Source: Luteibacter jiangsuensis (GTDB taxonomy: Bacteria; Pseudomonadota; Gammaproteobacteria; Xanthomonadales; Rhodanobacteraceae). From it: a DNA stretch of 64,000 bases. Each line of letters opens with the position of its first letter. Positions within the stretch are counted from its first letter, which is position 1. Under the pieces are notes generated by a model. The model did not search any database. It saw nothing but the letters and a program-made list of their open reading frames with translations, and was not told the origin of the DNA. The translations under genes and the position numbers were made by a program. Shown here piece after piece: positions 44,201-53,536 of the stretch. The stretch is from positions 248,001-312,000 of the forward strand of contig NZ_JAUSSK010000005.1 of assembly GCF_030812295.1 (NCBI RefSeq), written 5' to 3'.

Positions 44201-45298
44201 TCAGGCGACTTCGTCGACCAGCCCACGGGAAACACGCGACGTCGCCGCCGTGGCGGCGATACCGCTCGCCTCGGTGTCGCCGCCCTGGCCAGTCGTGGCC
44301 TGCCCGCCATGCTCGCCACCGTGCTCCGCCTGGCGCTGGCCGACATCGGCTTGTCCCAGCGAAAGACCGTGATGAGCGAGCATGCTGTCCAATTGCGACA
44401 GCGTCTGCTGGACAGCGTGCACCGCCGCCGGGTGCTGCGCCAGGATCGCGACGTTGACCTTGCCTCCCTCCAGGTTGACACGCACATCCATGCTGCCGAG
44501 TTCTTCGGGGTGAAGCTTGATCCGGGCCTCCTTGACCTGGCCGGAGCCCATCCATGCGATCTGCTCGCCCAGCTCCTGGGCGAACTGCGGCGAGGTGGCC
44601 GGCTGCGTGGCCTGTACCTGCAAGACCGGTGCGCCACCCTGGCCAAGCCCTTGCACATGCGCGAGCGGCATGGGATTCGCGGCATCGGCGCCCGGCGACG
44701 CATCGTCCTTCACTGCCGGGGCATCACCCGATGCGGCCAGCAACGAGGTGAACGGCGAGGCGATGGCGGCGGCCATGCCGCTACCGAGGGAACCCGCCGG
44801 ACCGGCGGCACCGAGCGGGGCCTGGGCGCCATCCTTCAGCGCGGCCGCTTCATCCACCGCTGCTTCCGTTCCCGGCAAGGCACCCGCCAATGCGGCAGCC
44901 GAACCGAGCGCTTCGCCTGCGCCGGCCTCCCCATCCTTCAGTGCACCGGATGCCTTCGCGGCCAGATCGGCCACCTTCGGCGGTACGCCGATCAGCGACA
45001 GCATGGTGGCGGCGATCGACGCGTCGTCCGCGGGCTTGTCGTCCTTCTTCGTCGGCGGCTCGTCCGTGGCGCGTGCGGTGTCCTTGGTGGTCGCGGCCTT
45101 CGCCACCGGTGCGGCATCGTCGGTTGCCGCGGATGCCTTCGCCTGCTTGTGTGGATCGCGCGCATCGGCGTGCGCGGCATCCAGCGCGGCGTCGAAGCGC
45201 TTCGACGGAGGCGTGCCGTCCGCGTCGCGGCCCGTTGCCGGCGGAACGGCCGGGGCGGCGGGACGGGAAACGTTGAGGGCGAGCGTGGCGTTGTTCAT
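44201..45298 (-). CDS. fliK: Flagellar hook-length control protein FliK
   Basis: A 365-residue secreted ruler protein. The N-terminal two thirds are low-complexity, rich in Ala, Asp, Pro and Lys as usual. The C-terminal FliK domain (about 230-320) contains QFAQELGEQIAWMGSGQ, KEARIKLHPEELGSMDVRV and VNVAILAQHPAAVHAV, the conserved switch module that acts on FlhB. It is the last gene of the fliE-K operon. Confidence 0.9.
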   Translation of the reverse strand: MNNATLALNVSRPAAPAVPPATGRDADGTPPSKRFDAALDAAHADARDPHKQAKASAATDDAAPVAKAATTKDTARATDEPPTKKDDKPADDASIAATMLSLIGVPPKVADLAAKASGALKDGEAGAGEALGSAAALAGALPGTEAAVDEAAALKDGAQAPLGAAGPAGSLGSGMAAAIASPFTSLLAASGDAPAVKDDASPGADAANPMPLAHVQGLGQGGAPVLQVQATQPATSPQFAQELGEQIAWMGSGQVKEARIKLHPEELGSMDVRVNLEGGKVNVAILAQHPAAVHAVQQTLSQLDSMLAHHGLSLGQADVGQRQAEHGGEHGGQATTGQGGDTEASGIAATAATSRVSRGLVDEVA

Positions 45299-45302
45299 AC
45301 GG

Positions 45303-45755
45303 TTACTCGTTCACATCGGTCGGCGTGGATGGACGTGGCTGGCGTCGATATTGCGAGCGTTCGTCGGCTTGTTCCTGCTCGCGGCGGTCCTGCGTCTTGC
45401 GTTCCTGCTCGCGATATTTCGTGGTGACCGAGTCCAGCGCCTTGGCGCGGCCACGCGCCTCGGTCCAGTCCTGGCGCGCCCGTTCGAGCGCGCGCTCACG
45501 GCGCTGCACCTCACCCAGTTGCTGCACGATGGCCATGTCGATCTTCTGCAGGAACTGTTGCCGGTTGAGCAATGCGCTCACGCCGATGCCATTGGGCATC
45601 TCGGCGTACTCGTTCCTGTAGCGGCGCAGTTCCGTCAACTGGTGCTCCGCGTCGGCGAGCGCGCGCTGCTGCACGGCCAGCGCGCGCGTGGCGTCCTCGG
45701 CCCGCTCGGTAGCCAGGTCGACGACGGGCTGGAGGCGGTCGGCGCGCGAGGGCAT
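45303..45755 (-). CDS. fliJ: Flagellar export chaperone FliJ
   Basis: A 150-residue coiled-coil protein with the family pattern: RADRLQPVVDLATERAEDA at the start, a long charged helix pair and ALERARQDWTEARGRAKALD near residue 110. It works as the central stalk of the FliI ATPase. The ATG overlaps the fliI stop. The C-terminal tail is highly charged (EQERKTQDRREQEQ). Confidence 0.9.
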   Translation of the reverse strand: MPSRADRLQPVVDLATERAEDATRALAVQQRALADAEHQLTELRRYRNEYAEMPNGIGVSALLNRQQFLQKIDMAIVQQLGEVQRRERALERARQDWTEARGRAKALDSVTTKYREQERKTQDRREQEQADERSQYRRQPRPSTPTDVNE

Positions 45756-47116
45756 CAGCCGGCCGCCGTGGTTTCGGCGAGGCCGGCTTCGGCCTCCTGG
45801 AGGTTCACCGGCACCTCGGTCTCCTGCTGCAGGAAGGCCGAGAGCCGCGGATAGAGCGCGATGGCTTCGTCGGTACGCGGATCGCTACCCTTCTGGTAGG
45901 CGCCCACGGCGATCAGGTCACGCTGCTGGCGATACGCCGAATACACCTGGCGAAAGCGCTGTGCCGACCGCATGTGCTCCTTGCTGACCACGGCGGGCAT
46001 GACGCGGCTGATCGATGCCTCGATATCGATCGCGGGATAGTGTCCGGCCTCGGCCAGGTCGCGCGACAGCACGATGTGGCCATCCAGGATGGCTCGCGCG
46101 GAATCGGCGATCGGATCGTGGCGATAATCGTCGCCCTCCGTGAGCACGGTATAGAACGCGGTGATCGAGCCACGGCCATCGGCGTCGTTACCTGCCCGCT
46201 CGACCAGCGCGGGCAACATCGCGAACACCGAAGGCGGGTAGCCCTTCGTGGCCGGAGGTTCGCCGATGGCCAGCGCGATCTCACGCTGCGCCTGGGCGTA
46301 ACGGGTGAGCGAATCCATGAGCAGCAGCACGCGCTTGCCCTGGTCGCGGAAGTGCTCCGCGACGGCGGTGGCCACCTGCGCGCCGCGCAGGCGCGACAGC
46401 GGCGGTGCGTCCGCCGGTGCGGCGACGACGACGGCGCGGCGACGGCCTTCCTCGCCCAGCGTATGGTCGACGAACTCCTTTACCTCGCGGCCGCGTTCGC
46501 CGATCAGGCCCACCACGACGACATCGGCGTTGGTGAAGCGGGTCATCATCCCCATCAAGGTCGACTTGCCGACGCCCGAGCCGGCGAACAGGCCGATGCG
46601 CTGGCCGCGGCCCACGGTGAGCAGGGCATTGATCGCCCGCACGCCGGTATCCAGGGGGGTGTCGATCGGCTGGCGGAGCATGGGATTGATCGGATCGCGA
46701 CGCAAGGGCGCGCGTTCGCGCGCGAGCAAGGGGCCCTGTCCATCCAGTGGTACGCCGTCCGGGCCGATGACCCGGCCAAGCAACGAATCGCCCACGGGGA
46801 TACCGGACACCGACGCGACCGGGATGACCCTCGCGTTCGGCAACACGCCATGCATTTCACCCGTGGGCATCAATAAGAGGCGCCCATCCGAAAAACCGAC
46901 CACCTCGGTTTCCAGTTGCTTGCCGTCGGCGCCCGCGACCATGCAACGGGCACCGACGGGTGCCTCGCAACCCACCGCCTCGAGCGTCAGCCCGACGACA
47001 CGGCGCAGCTTGCCTTCGGCCTGCAACGGACGCACATGCTCGGCGCTGGCACGCTGCGCGGCGAGCGACTCGCGCCAATGCGAGTTCCGGGCGGCGACAT
47101 GGTCGGTCGTGCTCAT
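45755..47116 (-). CDS. fliI: Flagellar export ATPase FliI
   Basis: A 453-residue hexameric ATPase of the F1-beta type that powers flagellar export. It has the type III Walker [32 protein letters not shown], Walker [26 protein letters not shown] and [15 protein letters not shown]. The ATG overlaps the fliH stop by four bases, and the stop overlaps fliJ. Confidence 0.97.
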   Translation of the reverse strand: MSTTDHVAARNSHWRESLAAQRASAEHVRPLQAEGKLRRVVGLTLEAVGCEAPVGARCMVAGADGKQLETEVVGFSDGRLLLMPTGEMHGVLPNARVIPVASVSGIPVGDSLLGRVIGPDGVPLDGQGPLLARERAPLRRDPINPMLRQPIDTPLDTGVRAINALLTVGRGQRIGLFAGSGVGKSTLMGMMTRFTNADVVVVGLIGERGREVKEFVDHTLGEEGRRRAVVVAAPADAPPLSRLRGAQVATAVAEHFRDQGKRVLLLMDSLTRYAQAQREIALAIGEPPATKGYPPSVFAMLPALVERAGNDADGRGSITAFYTVLTEGDDYRHDPIADSARAILDGHIVLSRDLAEAGHYPAIDIEASISRVMPAVVSKEHMRSAQRFRQVYSAYRQQRDLIAVGAYQKGSDPRTDEAIALYPRLSAFLQQETEVPVNLQEAEAGLAETTAAG

Positions 47117-47778
47117 GCCGTGCCCGCTTCGTCATCGATGGATATATCGATACGTCCCTGCAGCACGCTGTCGACCACGGCGGCAAGACGGGTGCGCACG
47201 CGGGCGTCCAGGCGCGAATGCTCGCTTTCCAGGCGCACGTCACCACGCTCCAGCGACGCGTCGTCGACCACCGTGCCTTCGTGATCCAGGGACGACCGGT
47301 GCTCGCGTACGATCGCGGCGTCGGCCGGATTCAGGTGGATCTTCAGATGACGCGTGGCGGCCGGCAGTGCGTCGACCGCCTGGCGCACCACGTCGAGGAT
47401 TTTTTCCGGCCGCGTGGCGATCTCGTAGCCCAGCACGCGCTCCGCGATGACCGTGGCCAACATGGCCAGATCACCGGCCACCTCATTGTCCAGTTCGGCG
47501 AACGGCCGTTCCACTGCCGCGAACAAGGCGTCGAGTCGCGCTACTTGTGCGGCCAGTTCGCGCTTCGCCATCGCGCGGCCCTCGTTCAGCCCCGCATTGA
47601 AACCTTCCTCCCGAGCCTGCCTTTCTATCGCCTCGATCTCGGCGACAGTCGGCCGCTGCGGGCCCTCGTCCATCGCTTCGTCGCGCGCATCCGGTGCATC
47701 GGTTGCACCGACGACAGGAAGCTCCCAGCGCTCGAACTGGCCGACACGCTCGCGTGCGAGGATGGAGGTAAGGCTCAT
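47113..47778 (-). CDS. fliH: Flagellar export apparatus regulator FliH
   Basis: A 221-residue FliI-binding protein. The N-terminus has the short aromatic motif FERWELP, used to anchor FliH to FliN or FlhA. A coiled-coil centre ([26 protein letters not shown], with small-residue repeats) and a C-terminal V/F-type E-subunit-like domain ([18 protein letters not shown]) follow. Start and stop overlap fliG and fliI. Confidence 0.9.
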   Translation of the reverse strand: MSLTSILARERVGQFERWELPVVGATDAPDARDEAMDEGPQRPTVAEIEAIERQAREEGFNAGLNEGRAMAKRELAAQVARLDALFAAVERPFAELDNEVAGDLAMLATVIAERVLGYEIATRPEKILDVVRQAVDALPAATRHLKIHLNPADAAIVREHRSSLDHEGTVVDDASLERGDVRLESEHSRLDARVRTRLAAVVDSVLQGRIDISIDDEAGTA

Positions 47779-48791
47779 CAGACGAATTCTTCGCCGCCAC
47801 CGGCAAGGTTGATCTGGCCCGCGTCAGCAAGACGCCGCGCCGTGGCCAGCACTTCCTTCTGCGCCGCATCCACCTCGGAAAGGCGCACGGGACCCTTGAC
47901 CTCGAGGTCGTCGCGCAGCATGTCGGCGGCGCGCTTGGACATGTTGGAAAAGATCTTTTCGCGGATCGCCGATTCCGCGCCCTTGAGCGCGGTGATGAGG
48001 CGTGCCGACGGCACCTCGCGCAACAGCGTCTGCATGCTGCGGTCGTCCAGTTCGGCGAGGTCGTCGAACACGAACATCAGTTCCTCGATGCGTTCGCCCA
48101 GACCCGAGTCGATGCCGCGGATGGAGGCCATCAGCTCGGCTTCACGCGAGGTTTCCATCGCATTGAGAATATCGGCCGCCGCCTTGAGGCCACCCACGCT
48201 CGCCGACTTCAGCTTGTTCGAGTTCCCGGAGAACTGGCGCTCCATGATTTCGTCCAGTTCGTTCAGGGCATGTGGCTGCACGCCATCGAGCGTTGCGATG
48301 CGCATCACCACGTCGCTCCGTGTGCGCACGGGGAGGTAACCGATCACTTCCGCCGCCTGGTCGGACTCGAGGTGGGCCAGCACCAGCGCGATGATCTGCG
48401 GATGCTCCTGGCCGATCATCTCGGCGATAGCCCGGCTTTCCATCCACTTCAGCGATTCCAGGCCCTTGCTGCTTCGGCCCAGGAGGATACGGTCGATGAG
48501 GCCACCGGCCTTGTTTTCACCCAATGCGTTGACCAGGATGCGGCGGATGTATTCCTCGGTGCCGACACCGATCGACGTGTGCTGGCCGACGTCTTCCTGG
48601 AGTTTCGTGAGGACCAGGTCCACCTGCTCCTTGGTCACGTTCTTCAACGCGGCCATGGCCGTGCCCACGGCCTGCACGTCGCGTGCGCCAAGGTGCTTCA
48701 GGATGGACGCCGCGTCTTCCTCACCCAGGGTGAGGAGCAGGATCGCCGCCTTCTGTGCGCCCGTCAGGGCCTCTTTCTGTTCAGCCGCCAT
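47778..48791 (-). CDS. fliG: Flagellar motor switch protein FliG
   Basis: A 337-residue rotor protein linking the MS ring to the stators. The N-terminal domain (LTGAQKAAILLLTLGEEDAASILKHL) binds FliF. The middle has the EHPQIIALVLAHL segment. The C-terminal domain (FDDLAELDDRSMQTLLREV) carries the charged torque helix that meets MotC. The ATG lies inside the fliF 3' end (11-base overlap). Confidence 0.97.
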   Translation of the reverse strand: MAAEQKEALTGAQKAAILLLTLGEEDAASILKHLGARDVQAVGTAMAALKNVTKEQVDLVLTKLQEDVGQHTSIGVGTEEYIRRILVNALGENKAGGLIDRILLGRSSKGLESLKWMESRAIAEMIGQEHPQIIALVLAHLESDQAAEVIGYLPVRTRSDVVMRIATLDGVQPHALNELDEIMERQFSGNSNKLKSASVGGLKAAADILNAMETSREAELMASIRGIDSGLGERIEELMFVFDDLAELDDRSMQTLLREVPSARLITALKGAESAIREKIFSNMSKRAADMLRDDLEVKGPVRLSEVDAAQKEVLATARRLADAGQINLAGGGEEFV

Positions 48792-50490
48792 CGTCGGACA
48801 CCCAGCTCTTCACGACTTGCGCCACCTGTTTCGGATTTTCGGCGGCCATGCGCTTGGCAAGGCCCACCTTCTGTTCGTAGGCCAGCAACGCGGGCGAGCC
48901 GAGTTGGGCCTGGGACGTGCTGACACGGTCGGGCGTCATGTCGTCGTCATCGACCATCACCGAAACACTCGGCATCGGTCCCGCCAGCGCGACGTTGTTC
49001 ATCGCCAGCGGAGCGGGCTTCAACAACCCCTTGAGGATCGGACGCAGGACGAAGAATCCCACCAGCAGCGCGATCATCACGCCCAGGCCCTGCTTGATCA
49101 GGTCGAGCATGCCCGGGCGTTCCCAGAAGGGCGCGCTGACCGGCGCTTCTTCCGCGGTGGCGCCATGGAACGGTTCGTTGATCACGCTGACACTGTCGCC
49201 ACGCTCGGCGCTGAAGCCCACGGCGTTCTTGGTGAGTTCGGTCAGGCGCGACAGTTCCTCCGGCGTGAACGGCACGCTCTTGGTCTTGCCGTCCTTGTCG
49301 GGCATCTGTTTGTTGTCGACCACCACGGCCACCGAGAGACGGGCGACCTTGCCCGCGGGGTCGGTGACATGGCTTACCGTGCGGTCGAGCTCGTAGTTGC
49401 GCGTGGCGCTCTGCGTCTGCTGGGTAGGCGTCTGCGCCGCCTGCGTGGCGGCCGCCTGTGCGCCGGGCTTGGCGGCACCCGCGGCGGGATTGGCCGCCGT
49501 CGCGTTCGCGCCCGTGTTCGGGGGCTGGTTGCTCAACGCGCCGGGCACGCCGCCATTGTTCGCCGGCTCGGTGCGCGTATCGCTATTGGTCTGCTCGCTG
49601 CGCAGCGCCGGGTTGTCGTGGTTGAAGGTTTCGCTGGCTTTCTCTGTCTGCGAGAAGTCGAGGTCGGCGAAGACCTGGGCACGTACCTTGCCGGCGCCCA
49701 CGAGCGGCGTGAGCAGATCCTCGACGCGCTGCGTATAGGTGGCTTCGATGCGGTTGGACAGGCGAAGGCGGCTGTCGCCGATGGCCGAGGCGCTGTCCGG
49801 ATCGCTCACGGTGAGAAGGTTGCCACCCTGGTCGATCACCGAGACCTGGCGGGTATCGAGGTCGGGCACGCTGGCGGCGATGAGGTGGACGATGGCGGCC
49901 ACCTGGCCCTGGTCGAGTTGCCGGCCCGGATACAAGGTGACGACCACCGAGGCGCTGGCCGGCTTGTTGTCGCGAATGAACGCCGACGGCTTGGGCAAGG
50001 CCAGGTGCACGCGTGCCGCACGCACGGATTGCAGACCGGCGATCGTATTGGACAGGTCGTTCTCGAGCAGCGACTGGTAGCGCGAACGCTCGGCCATGTC
50101 GCTCATGCCGAACGGCGAATCGGCCTGCGGGATGGCACTGGCGGCGCTGCCCTGCGGCAGCCCCTGGCCTGCGAGCTTGAGACGGACACCAGCGACATCC
50201 GCGGCGGGCACGAAAATCGAGCTACCGTCCGAACTCAGCGTATAGGGCGTGTTGCCCGCCTGCAGCGCCTGGGTGACGGCGGCGGCATCCTTCTGCTCCA
50301 GGCCGCCATAAAGCAGCCCGTAGTTCGGCGCACGGGACCACATCACCGCGGCGATGCCGATAGCGACGGCACCGGCGATACCGGCCAGCATGAAGATCTG
50401 CCGCGCCGCGGGCGTCTGCGCCAGCGACTTCAGCGAGTCCATGCGTGACGCGTTATTGCTGTCCGTGGTGGCTACGCCGTTATCTGCCAT
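48781..50490 (-). CDS. fliF: Flagellar MS-ring protein FliF
   Basis: A 569-residue inner-membrane ring protein. Membrane helices lie at about 32-50 and 448-466. Between them are the ring-building motifs (RVHLALPKPSAFIRDNKPASASVVV) and a disordered Ala/Gln/Thr-rich stretch (about 300-360). The C-terminal cytoplasmic tail ends in LAKRMAAENPKQVAQVVKSWV, the FliG-binding helix. Confidence 0.96.
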   Translation of the reverse strand: MADNGVATTDSNNASRMDSLKSLAQTPAARQIFMLAGIAGAVAIGIAAVMWSRAPNYGLLYGGLEQKDAAAVTQALQAGNTPYTLSSDGSSIFVPAADVAGVRLKLAGQGLPQGSAASAIPQADSPFGMSDMAERSRYQSLLENDLSNTIAGLQSVRAARVHLALPKPSAFIRDNKPASASVVVTLYPGRQLDQGQVAAIVHLIAASVPDLDTRQVSVIDQGGNLLTVSDPDSASAIGDSRLRLSNRIEATYTQRVEDLLTPLVGAGKVRAQVFADLDFSQTEKASETFNHDNPALRSEQTNSDTRTEPANNGGVPGALSNQPPNTGANATAANPAAGAAKPGAQAAATQAAQTPTQQTQSATRNYELDRTVSHVTDPAGKVARLSVAVVVDNKQMPDKDGKTKSVPFTPEELSRLTELTKNAVGFSAERGDSVSVINEPFHGATAEEAPVSAPFWERPGMLDLIKQGLGVMIALLVGFFVLRPILKGLLKPAPLAMNNVALAGPMPSVSVMVDDDDMTPDRVSTSQAQLGSPALLAYEQKVGLAKRMAAENPKQVAQVVKSWVSDDGG

Positions 50491-50527
50491 GGTTCGACTC
50501 GAATCCTGTCATTGCGCTCATGCCCAA

Positions 50528-50857
50528 TCAGATCGACATGTTCATGATTTCTTTGTAGGCATCGACCATCTTGTTGCGCACTTCGGTCATCGCGCGAAAC
50601 GAGAGATCGGCTTTCTGCCCCTGGATCATCACCTGGGCGAGATCGACGCCGGGATCACCGCGCTCGAATGCCGTCGCCATTTTTCTGGCTTTGTCCTGGC
50701 TCTGCGCCACGCCATCGATCGATTGCTTGAGCAAGTCGCCGAACGAACCCTTCGCCGCTGGGGTGGCTTCGCCTACGCCACGCAGGGCGGGCATCTCGGT
50801 CTGCGCACTGATACGGCGCATCTGGAGCAGGAGGCTGTTGACGTCGATCGTGGTCAT
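50528..50857 (-). CDS. fliE: Flagellar hook-basal body protein FliE
   Basis: A 109-residue protein joining the MS ring to the rod. The C-terminal half holds the family pattern (SFGDLLKQSIDGVAQSQDKARKM, then DLAQVMIQGQKADLSFRAMTEVRNKMVDAYKEIMNM). It heads the fliEFGHIJK operon, with a sigma-54 promoter 41 bases upstream in the short gap after fleQ. Confidence 0.94.
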   Translation of the reverse strand: MTTIDVNSLLLQMRRISAQTEMPALRGVGEATPAAKGSFGDLLKQSIDGVAQSQDKARKMATAFERGDPGVDLAQVMIQGQKADLSFRAMTEVRNKMVDAYKEIMNMSI

Positions 50858-50897
50858 GACGGTTTTCCAACGCGTTATCGGCTTTGCGTCACCCGAT

Positions 50898-50912
50898 GCA
50901 CGACCTGTGCCA
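50898..50912 (-). promoter_or_regulatory. Sigma-54 promoter of fliE operon
   Basis: Minus-strand TTGGCAC-AGGTC-GTGC keeps the essential GG (-24) and GC (-12), with one mismatch in the -12 box. The expected start near 50886 gives a leader of about 29 bases before fliE. Confidence 0.7.
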
Positions 50913-50924
50913 AGCGTCGGATCA

Positions 50925-52343
50925 TCAGCCCGCCTGGACCGTCTCGGACAAACCGTACTTACGCAGCTTCTCGACCAGCGTGGTGCGCTGGACGCGGAGC
51001 AGCTTGGCGGCGTGGGCGACGACGCCGTTGGCGGAGTCCAATGCCTGACGGATCAGACCGATCTCGATGCCGGCAAGGTGATCCTTGAGGTCCAGGCCAC
51101 CCTGGGGCAGGACCGACGGGTCGCCTTCGCCGGCGTAGCCGAAGGTCTCGGTGATTTCCGGTCCGGCTTCCATCATCGCGATGAGCGCCGCACCCGATAC
51201 TTCCTCGACCGGCAGGACACCCCGGTACTTCTCCGGAAGGTCGGCCGCGCGCACTTCGCCGTGCGGCATGAGGATGGCCATCCGCTCGACCAGGTTCGAC
51301 AACTCGCGCACGTTGCCCGGCCAGCCGTAGCGGCACAGGGCGCCCATGGCGCTCGGCGAGAAGCGGATCGACGACAGCCCGCGATGGACCAGGCGCTGGT
51401 TGAATTCGGAGATCAGTGCCGGCAGGTCTTCGAGACGCTGGCGCAGCGGCGGCATCTCCAGCGGGAACACGCTCAGGCGATAGAATAGGTCTTCGCGGAA
51501 GCCGCCGCGCTCGATGGCGTCCTCGAGGTCACGGTGGGTGGCGGCGATGATGCGCACGTCGCAACGCTGCGGACGGTTCCCGCCCACCCGCTCGAACACG
51601 CGCTCCTGCAACACGCGCAGCAGCTTCACCTGCATCGGCAGGCTCATGTCGCCGATCTCGTCCAGGAACAGCGTGCCGCCCTCGGCCATCTCGAAACGGC
51701 CCTTGCGGGTGCTGATCGCACCGGTGAAGGCGCCCTTCTCGTGGCCGAACAGTTCACTTTCGAGCAGCTCGGCGGGAATCGCACCGCAGTTGATCGCGAC
51801 GAAGGGCTTGTCGCGGCGCGGCGAACAGTCGTGGATGGTGCGGGCAACCAGTTCCTTGCCGCTGCCGGACTCACCCAGCACCAGCACGCTGGAATCGAAC
51901 GGCGCAACCTGGCGGATCAGCGCGTTTACGCGCTGCATCGGTCCGGACTGGCCGACGAAGCGGCGGCTGGACGGCACCGGCTCCATGCGCGACTGCAAGG
52001 CACGCAGGGCTTCGGACAGCCGTTCGTAACGCAACGGCATGTCCACCAGCTCCACGTGCTGGCTGCGCACGTCATCGGCGATCAACGAAGTGGCCAGCGG
52101 AGAATCCGCCGCGACCAGCAGCGGCAGTTGGCGACCGCCGCGGCCGAGAGAGGAAAGGTAGCCTTCCAGTTCGTTCTCGTCGTCCACCATGCCGACATAG
52201 GCACCGCGCCAGTTTTCCGATGCTTCGGCCAACGGCATCTGCTTGGCCAGCACCGGACGGTAACCGAGGAAGGTCAGCGCGGAAACGATGCTGTCGGCAC
52301 GGGTGGTGTCGGATTCGACAACGAGAAAATTGGAAGACTTCAC
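50925..52343 (-). CDS. fleQ: Flagellar master regulator FleQ (sigma-54 activator)
   Basis: A 472-residue enhancer-binding protein. An atypical receiver (FleQ domain, about 1-115) lacks the usual phosphorylation motif. The AAA+ domain has GESGSGKE, the sigma-54 contact GAFTGA, DEIGDMSLPMQVKLLRVLQE and RYGWPGNVRELSNLVER. The C-terminal Fis-type helix-turn-helix (KLLRVQRTTLVEKLRKYGLS) follows. Arginines in SSRRFVG and SPRRDKP align with c-di-GMP-binding arginines of Pseudomonas FleQ, so c-di-GMP control is plausible. The GTG at 52343 is chosen for the GAGG 8 bases before it. Confidence 0.93.
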   Translation of the reverse strand: MKSSNFLVVESDTTRADSIVSALTFLGYRPVLAKQMPLAEASENWRGAYVGMVDDENELEGYLSSLGRGGRQLPLLVAADSPLATSLIADDVRSQHVELVDMPLRYERLSEALRALQSRMEPVPSSRRFVGQSGPMQRVNALIRQVAPFDSSVLVLGESGSGKELVARTIHDCSPRRDKPFVAINCGAIPAELLESELFGHEKGAFTGAISTRKGRFEMAEGGTLFLDEIGDMSLPMQVKLLRVLQERVFERVGGNRPQRCDVRIIAATHRDLEDAIERGGFREDLFYRLSVFPLEMPPLRQRLEDLPALISEFNQRLVHRGLSSIRFSPSAMGALCRYGWPGNVRELSNLVERMAILMPHGEVRAADLPEKYRGVLPVEEVSGAALIAMMEAGPEITETFGYAGEGDPSVLPQGGLDLKDHLAGIEIGLIRQALDSANGVVAHAAKLLRVQRTTLVEKLRKYGLSETVQAG

Positions 52344-52558
52344 CTGGGATACCTCGCATGACGTGGGGTCGAAGTCCTGGGAACGGTTCCGCGATGGAAT
52401 CCCGTCGACCTCGTTGCAAGGTATCAATCAAAGAGCGTGCCAACGTCGGAATTCCGGCGCGCGATGGCTGAAATGCATGTGCTATCGCGGCTCTTGAGGT
52501 TGTGCGCGGAATCCCTTTCGATGGCTGCCGGACGAGCCGGAAGGCGCCCGGTGTCAAT

Positions 52559-52622
52559 CGTGACGACAGGCGTCACGAATGTGACGCGGGACGCCACGCG
52601 ACGTTCCGACGTCACGTGACGT
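52559..52622. promoter_or_regulatory. GTGACG inverted-repeat array upstream of fleQ
   Basis: Within 64 bases there are CGTGACG-ACAGG-CGTCACG (52559-52577), a further GTGACG (52581-52586) and the perfect 14-bp palindrome ACGTCACGTGACGT (52609-52622). They lie between the PilZ-protein stop (52629) and fleQ, about 215-280 bases from the fleQ start. They look like operator sites for a dimeric regulator, or strong RNA hairpins. Confidence 0.5.
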
Positions 52623-52628
52623 AAAAGG

Positions 52629-53210
52629 TCACATCGCGTCCGGGACGCCTTCCGCAGGGCGGGCCTGGGCCCGTGCTTCGGCGACCTGCCGCCTGTGCTG
52701 GCGGAAAACCAATCGTTCCAGGCCATCCCGCACGGCTTCGGACAAGCCCTCGAAACCGATGAATCCCTTGCCATCCTGCGGGCCGACAAGGCGCACGCCG
52801 GGCAGTTCCAGAGGCAGCGCGCGACATACGTCGAAATGGACCTTGAGCAGGACGGGCTGGCCTACGGGTGGCAAGCCATGCCAGGGCAGTACGGCACCGG
52901 CCGCGTTGAAACGCAGCGGCATGCGCGGCGGCAAGCCCGACTGGGGAAGCAGGAGCCGGTTCACGATCTCCATCAGGACATTGAGCTTGGCGTCGAGCCG
53001 GGCCACTTCCTGGGAAAGCGGGCTGTCATCCTCGACGGGATCGCTGCGGCGATCCATGAGTGCCGACACCGCGACCAGGACGCTGGCATTGCGGTCGTTG
53101 ATGAGGGACAGCGCGGCGGCGTCCGGCCGCTCGACGGCGTCGCAAGTGGCATGGAATGCCGCGTCCCAGGCAACGCGATCGGAGAATGCCTGCCAGTCCT
53201 CGCCGCTCAT
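52629..53210 (-). CDS. Atypical PilZ-type protein of the flagellar cluster
   Basis: A 193-residue protein with an N-terminal helical region, a heptad-rich helix (LSQEVARLDAKLNVLMEIVNRLL, about residues 65-88) and a C-terminal beta-rich PilZ-like domain (LPPRMPLRFNAAGAVLPWHG, VLLKVHFDVCRALPLELPG). It matches the atypical tetramer-forming PilZ proteins known from Xanthomonas flagellar clusters. The classical c-di-GMP motif RxxxR...DxSxxG is not intact, so binding is uncertain. It is the last gene after fliD-fliS-fliT and precedes fleQ; a role in linking c-di-GMP to motility is inferred. Confidence 0.7.
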   Translation of the reverse strand: MSGEDWQAFSDRVAWDAAFHATCDAVERPDAAALSLINDRNASVLVAVSALMDRRSDPVEDDSPLSQEVARLDAKLNVLMEIVNRLLLPQSGLPPRMPLRFNAAGAVLPWHGLPPVGQPVLLKVHFDVCRALPLELPGVRLVGPQDGKGFIGFEGLSEAVRDGLERLVFRQHRRQVAEARAQARPAEGVPDAM

Positions 53211-53239
53211 CCGCCCTACCCCCTGCCGAAGATCAACGT

Positions 53240-53536
53240 TCAGAAGGAACTATACGCGGCCACGGCCCGGCGTACCCGGCGGGAAGCGTCCCACGCGACC
53301 GAAACCTCGTCGCGGGCCACGGAGACGAGATCCTTGATGAGGCCATCGAGCAACATGATGGACTTCAACGACTCCAGGGTTTCCGGCGCGGGACGCATGC
53401 TGCCGCTCCTGAGGACCGGCTCGCGCTCGGCCTCCAGTTCCGCCAGCTCGTCCCAACGTCCTTCGCTGGCCGCGGCATGCATGGCCTCGGTCAGGCCAAG
53501 GACGCGGTCGAGATCGCACCAGACGACGTCGTTCAC
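53240..53536 (-). CDS. fliT: FliT-like flagellar chaperone
   Basis: A 98-residue helical protein directly after fliS, with a GTG start overlapping the fliS stop (GTGA). It has the short helices and charged pattern of FliT (VLGLTEAMHAAASEGRWDELAELEAEREPVL, then KSIMLLDGLIKDLVSVAR). FliT is the export chaperone for FliD and can act on gene control in enteric bacteria. Identity rests on position, size and pattern. Confidence 0.65.
   Translation of the reverse strand: MNDVVWCDLDRVLGLTEAMHAAASEGRWDELAELEAEREPVLRSGSMRPAPETLESLKSIMLLDGLIKDLVSVARDEVSVAWDASRRVRRAVAAYSSF

Noticed and set aside
48391-50448. Long plus-strand frame opposite fliG and fliF
   Set aside because: Shadow frame, no domain, complete overlap with strongly supported genes.
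52437-52619. Small 60-codon frame upstream of fleQ
   Set aside because: It runs through the GTGACG inverted repeats, has no ribosome binding site, and its protein shows no family features.
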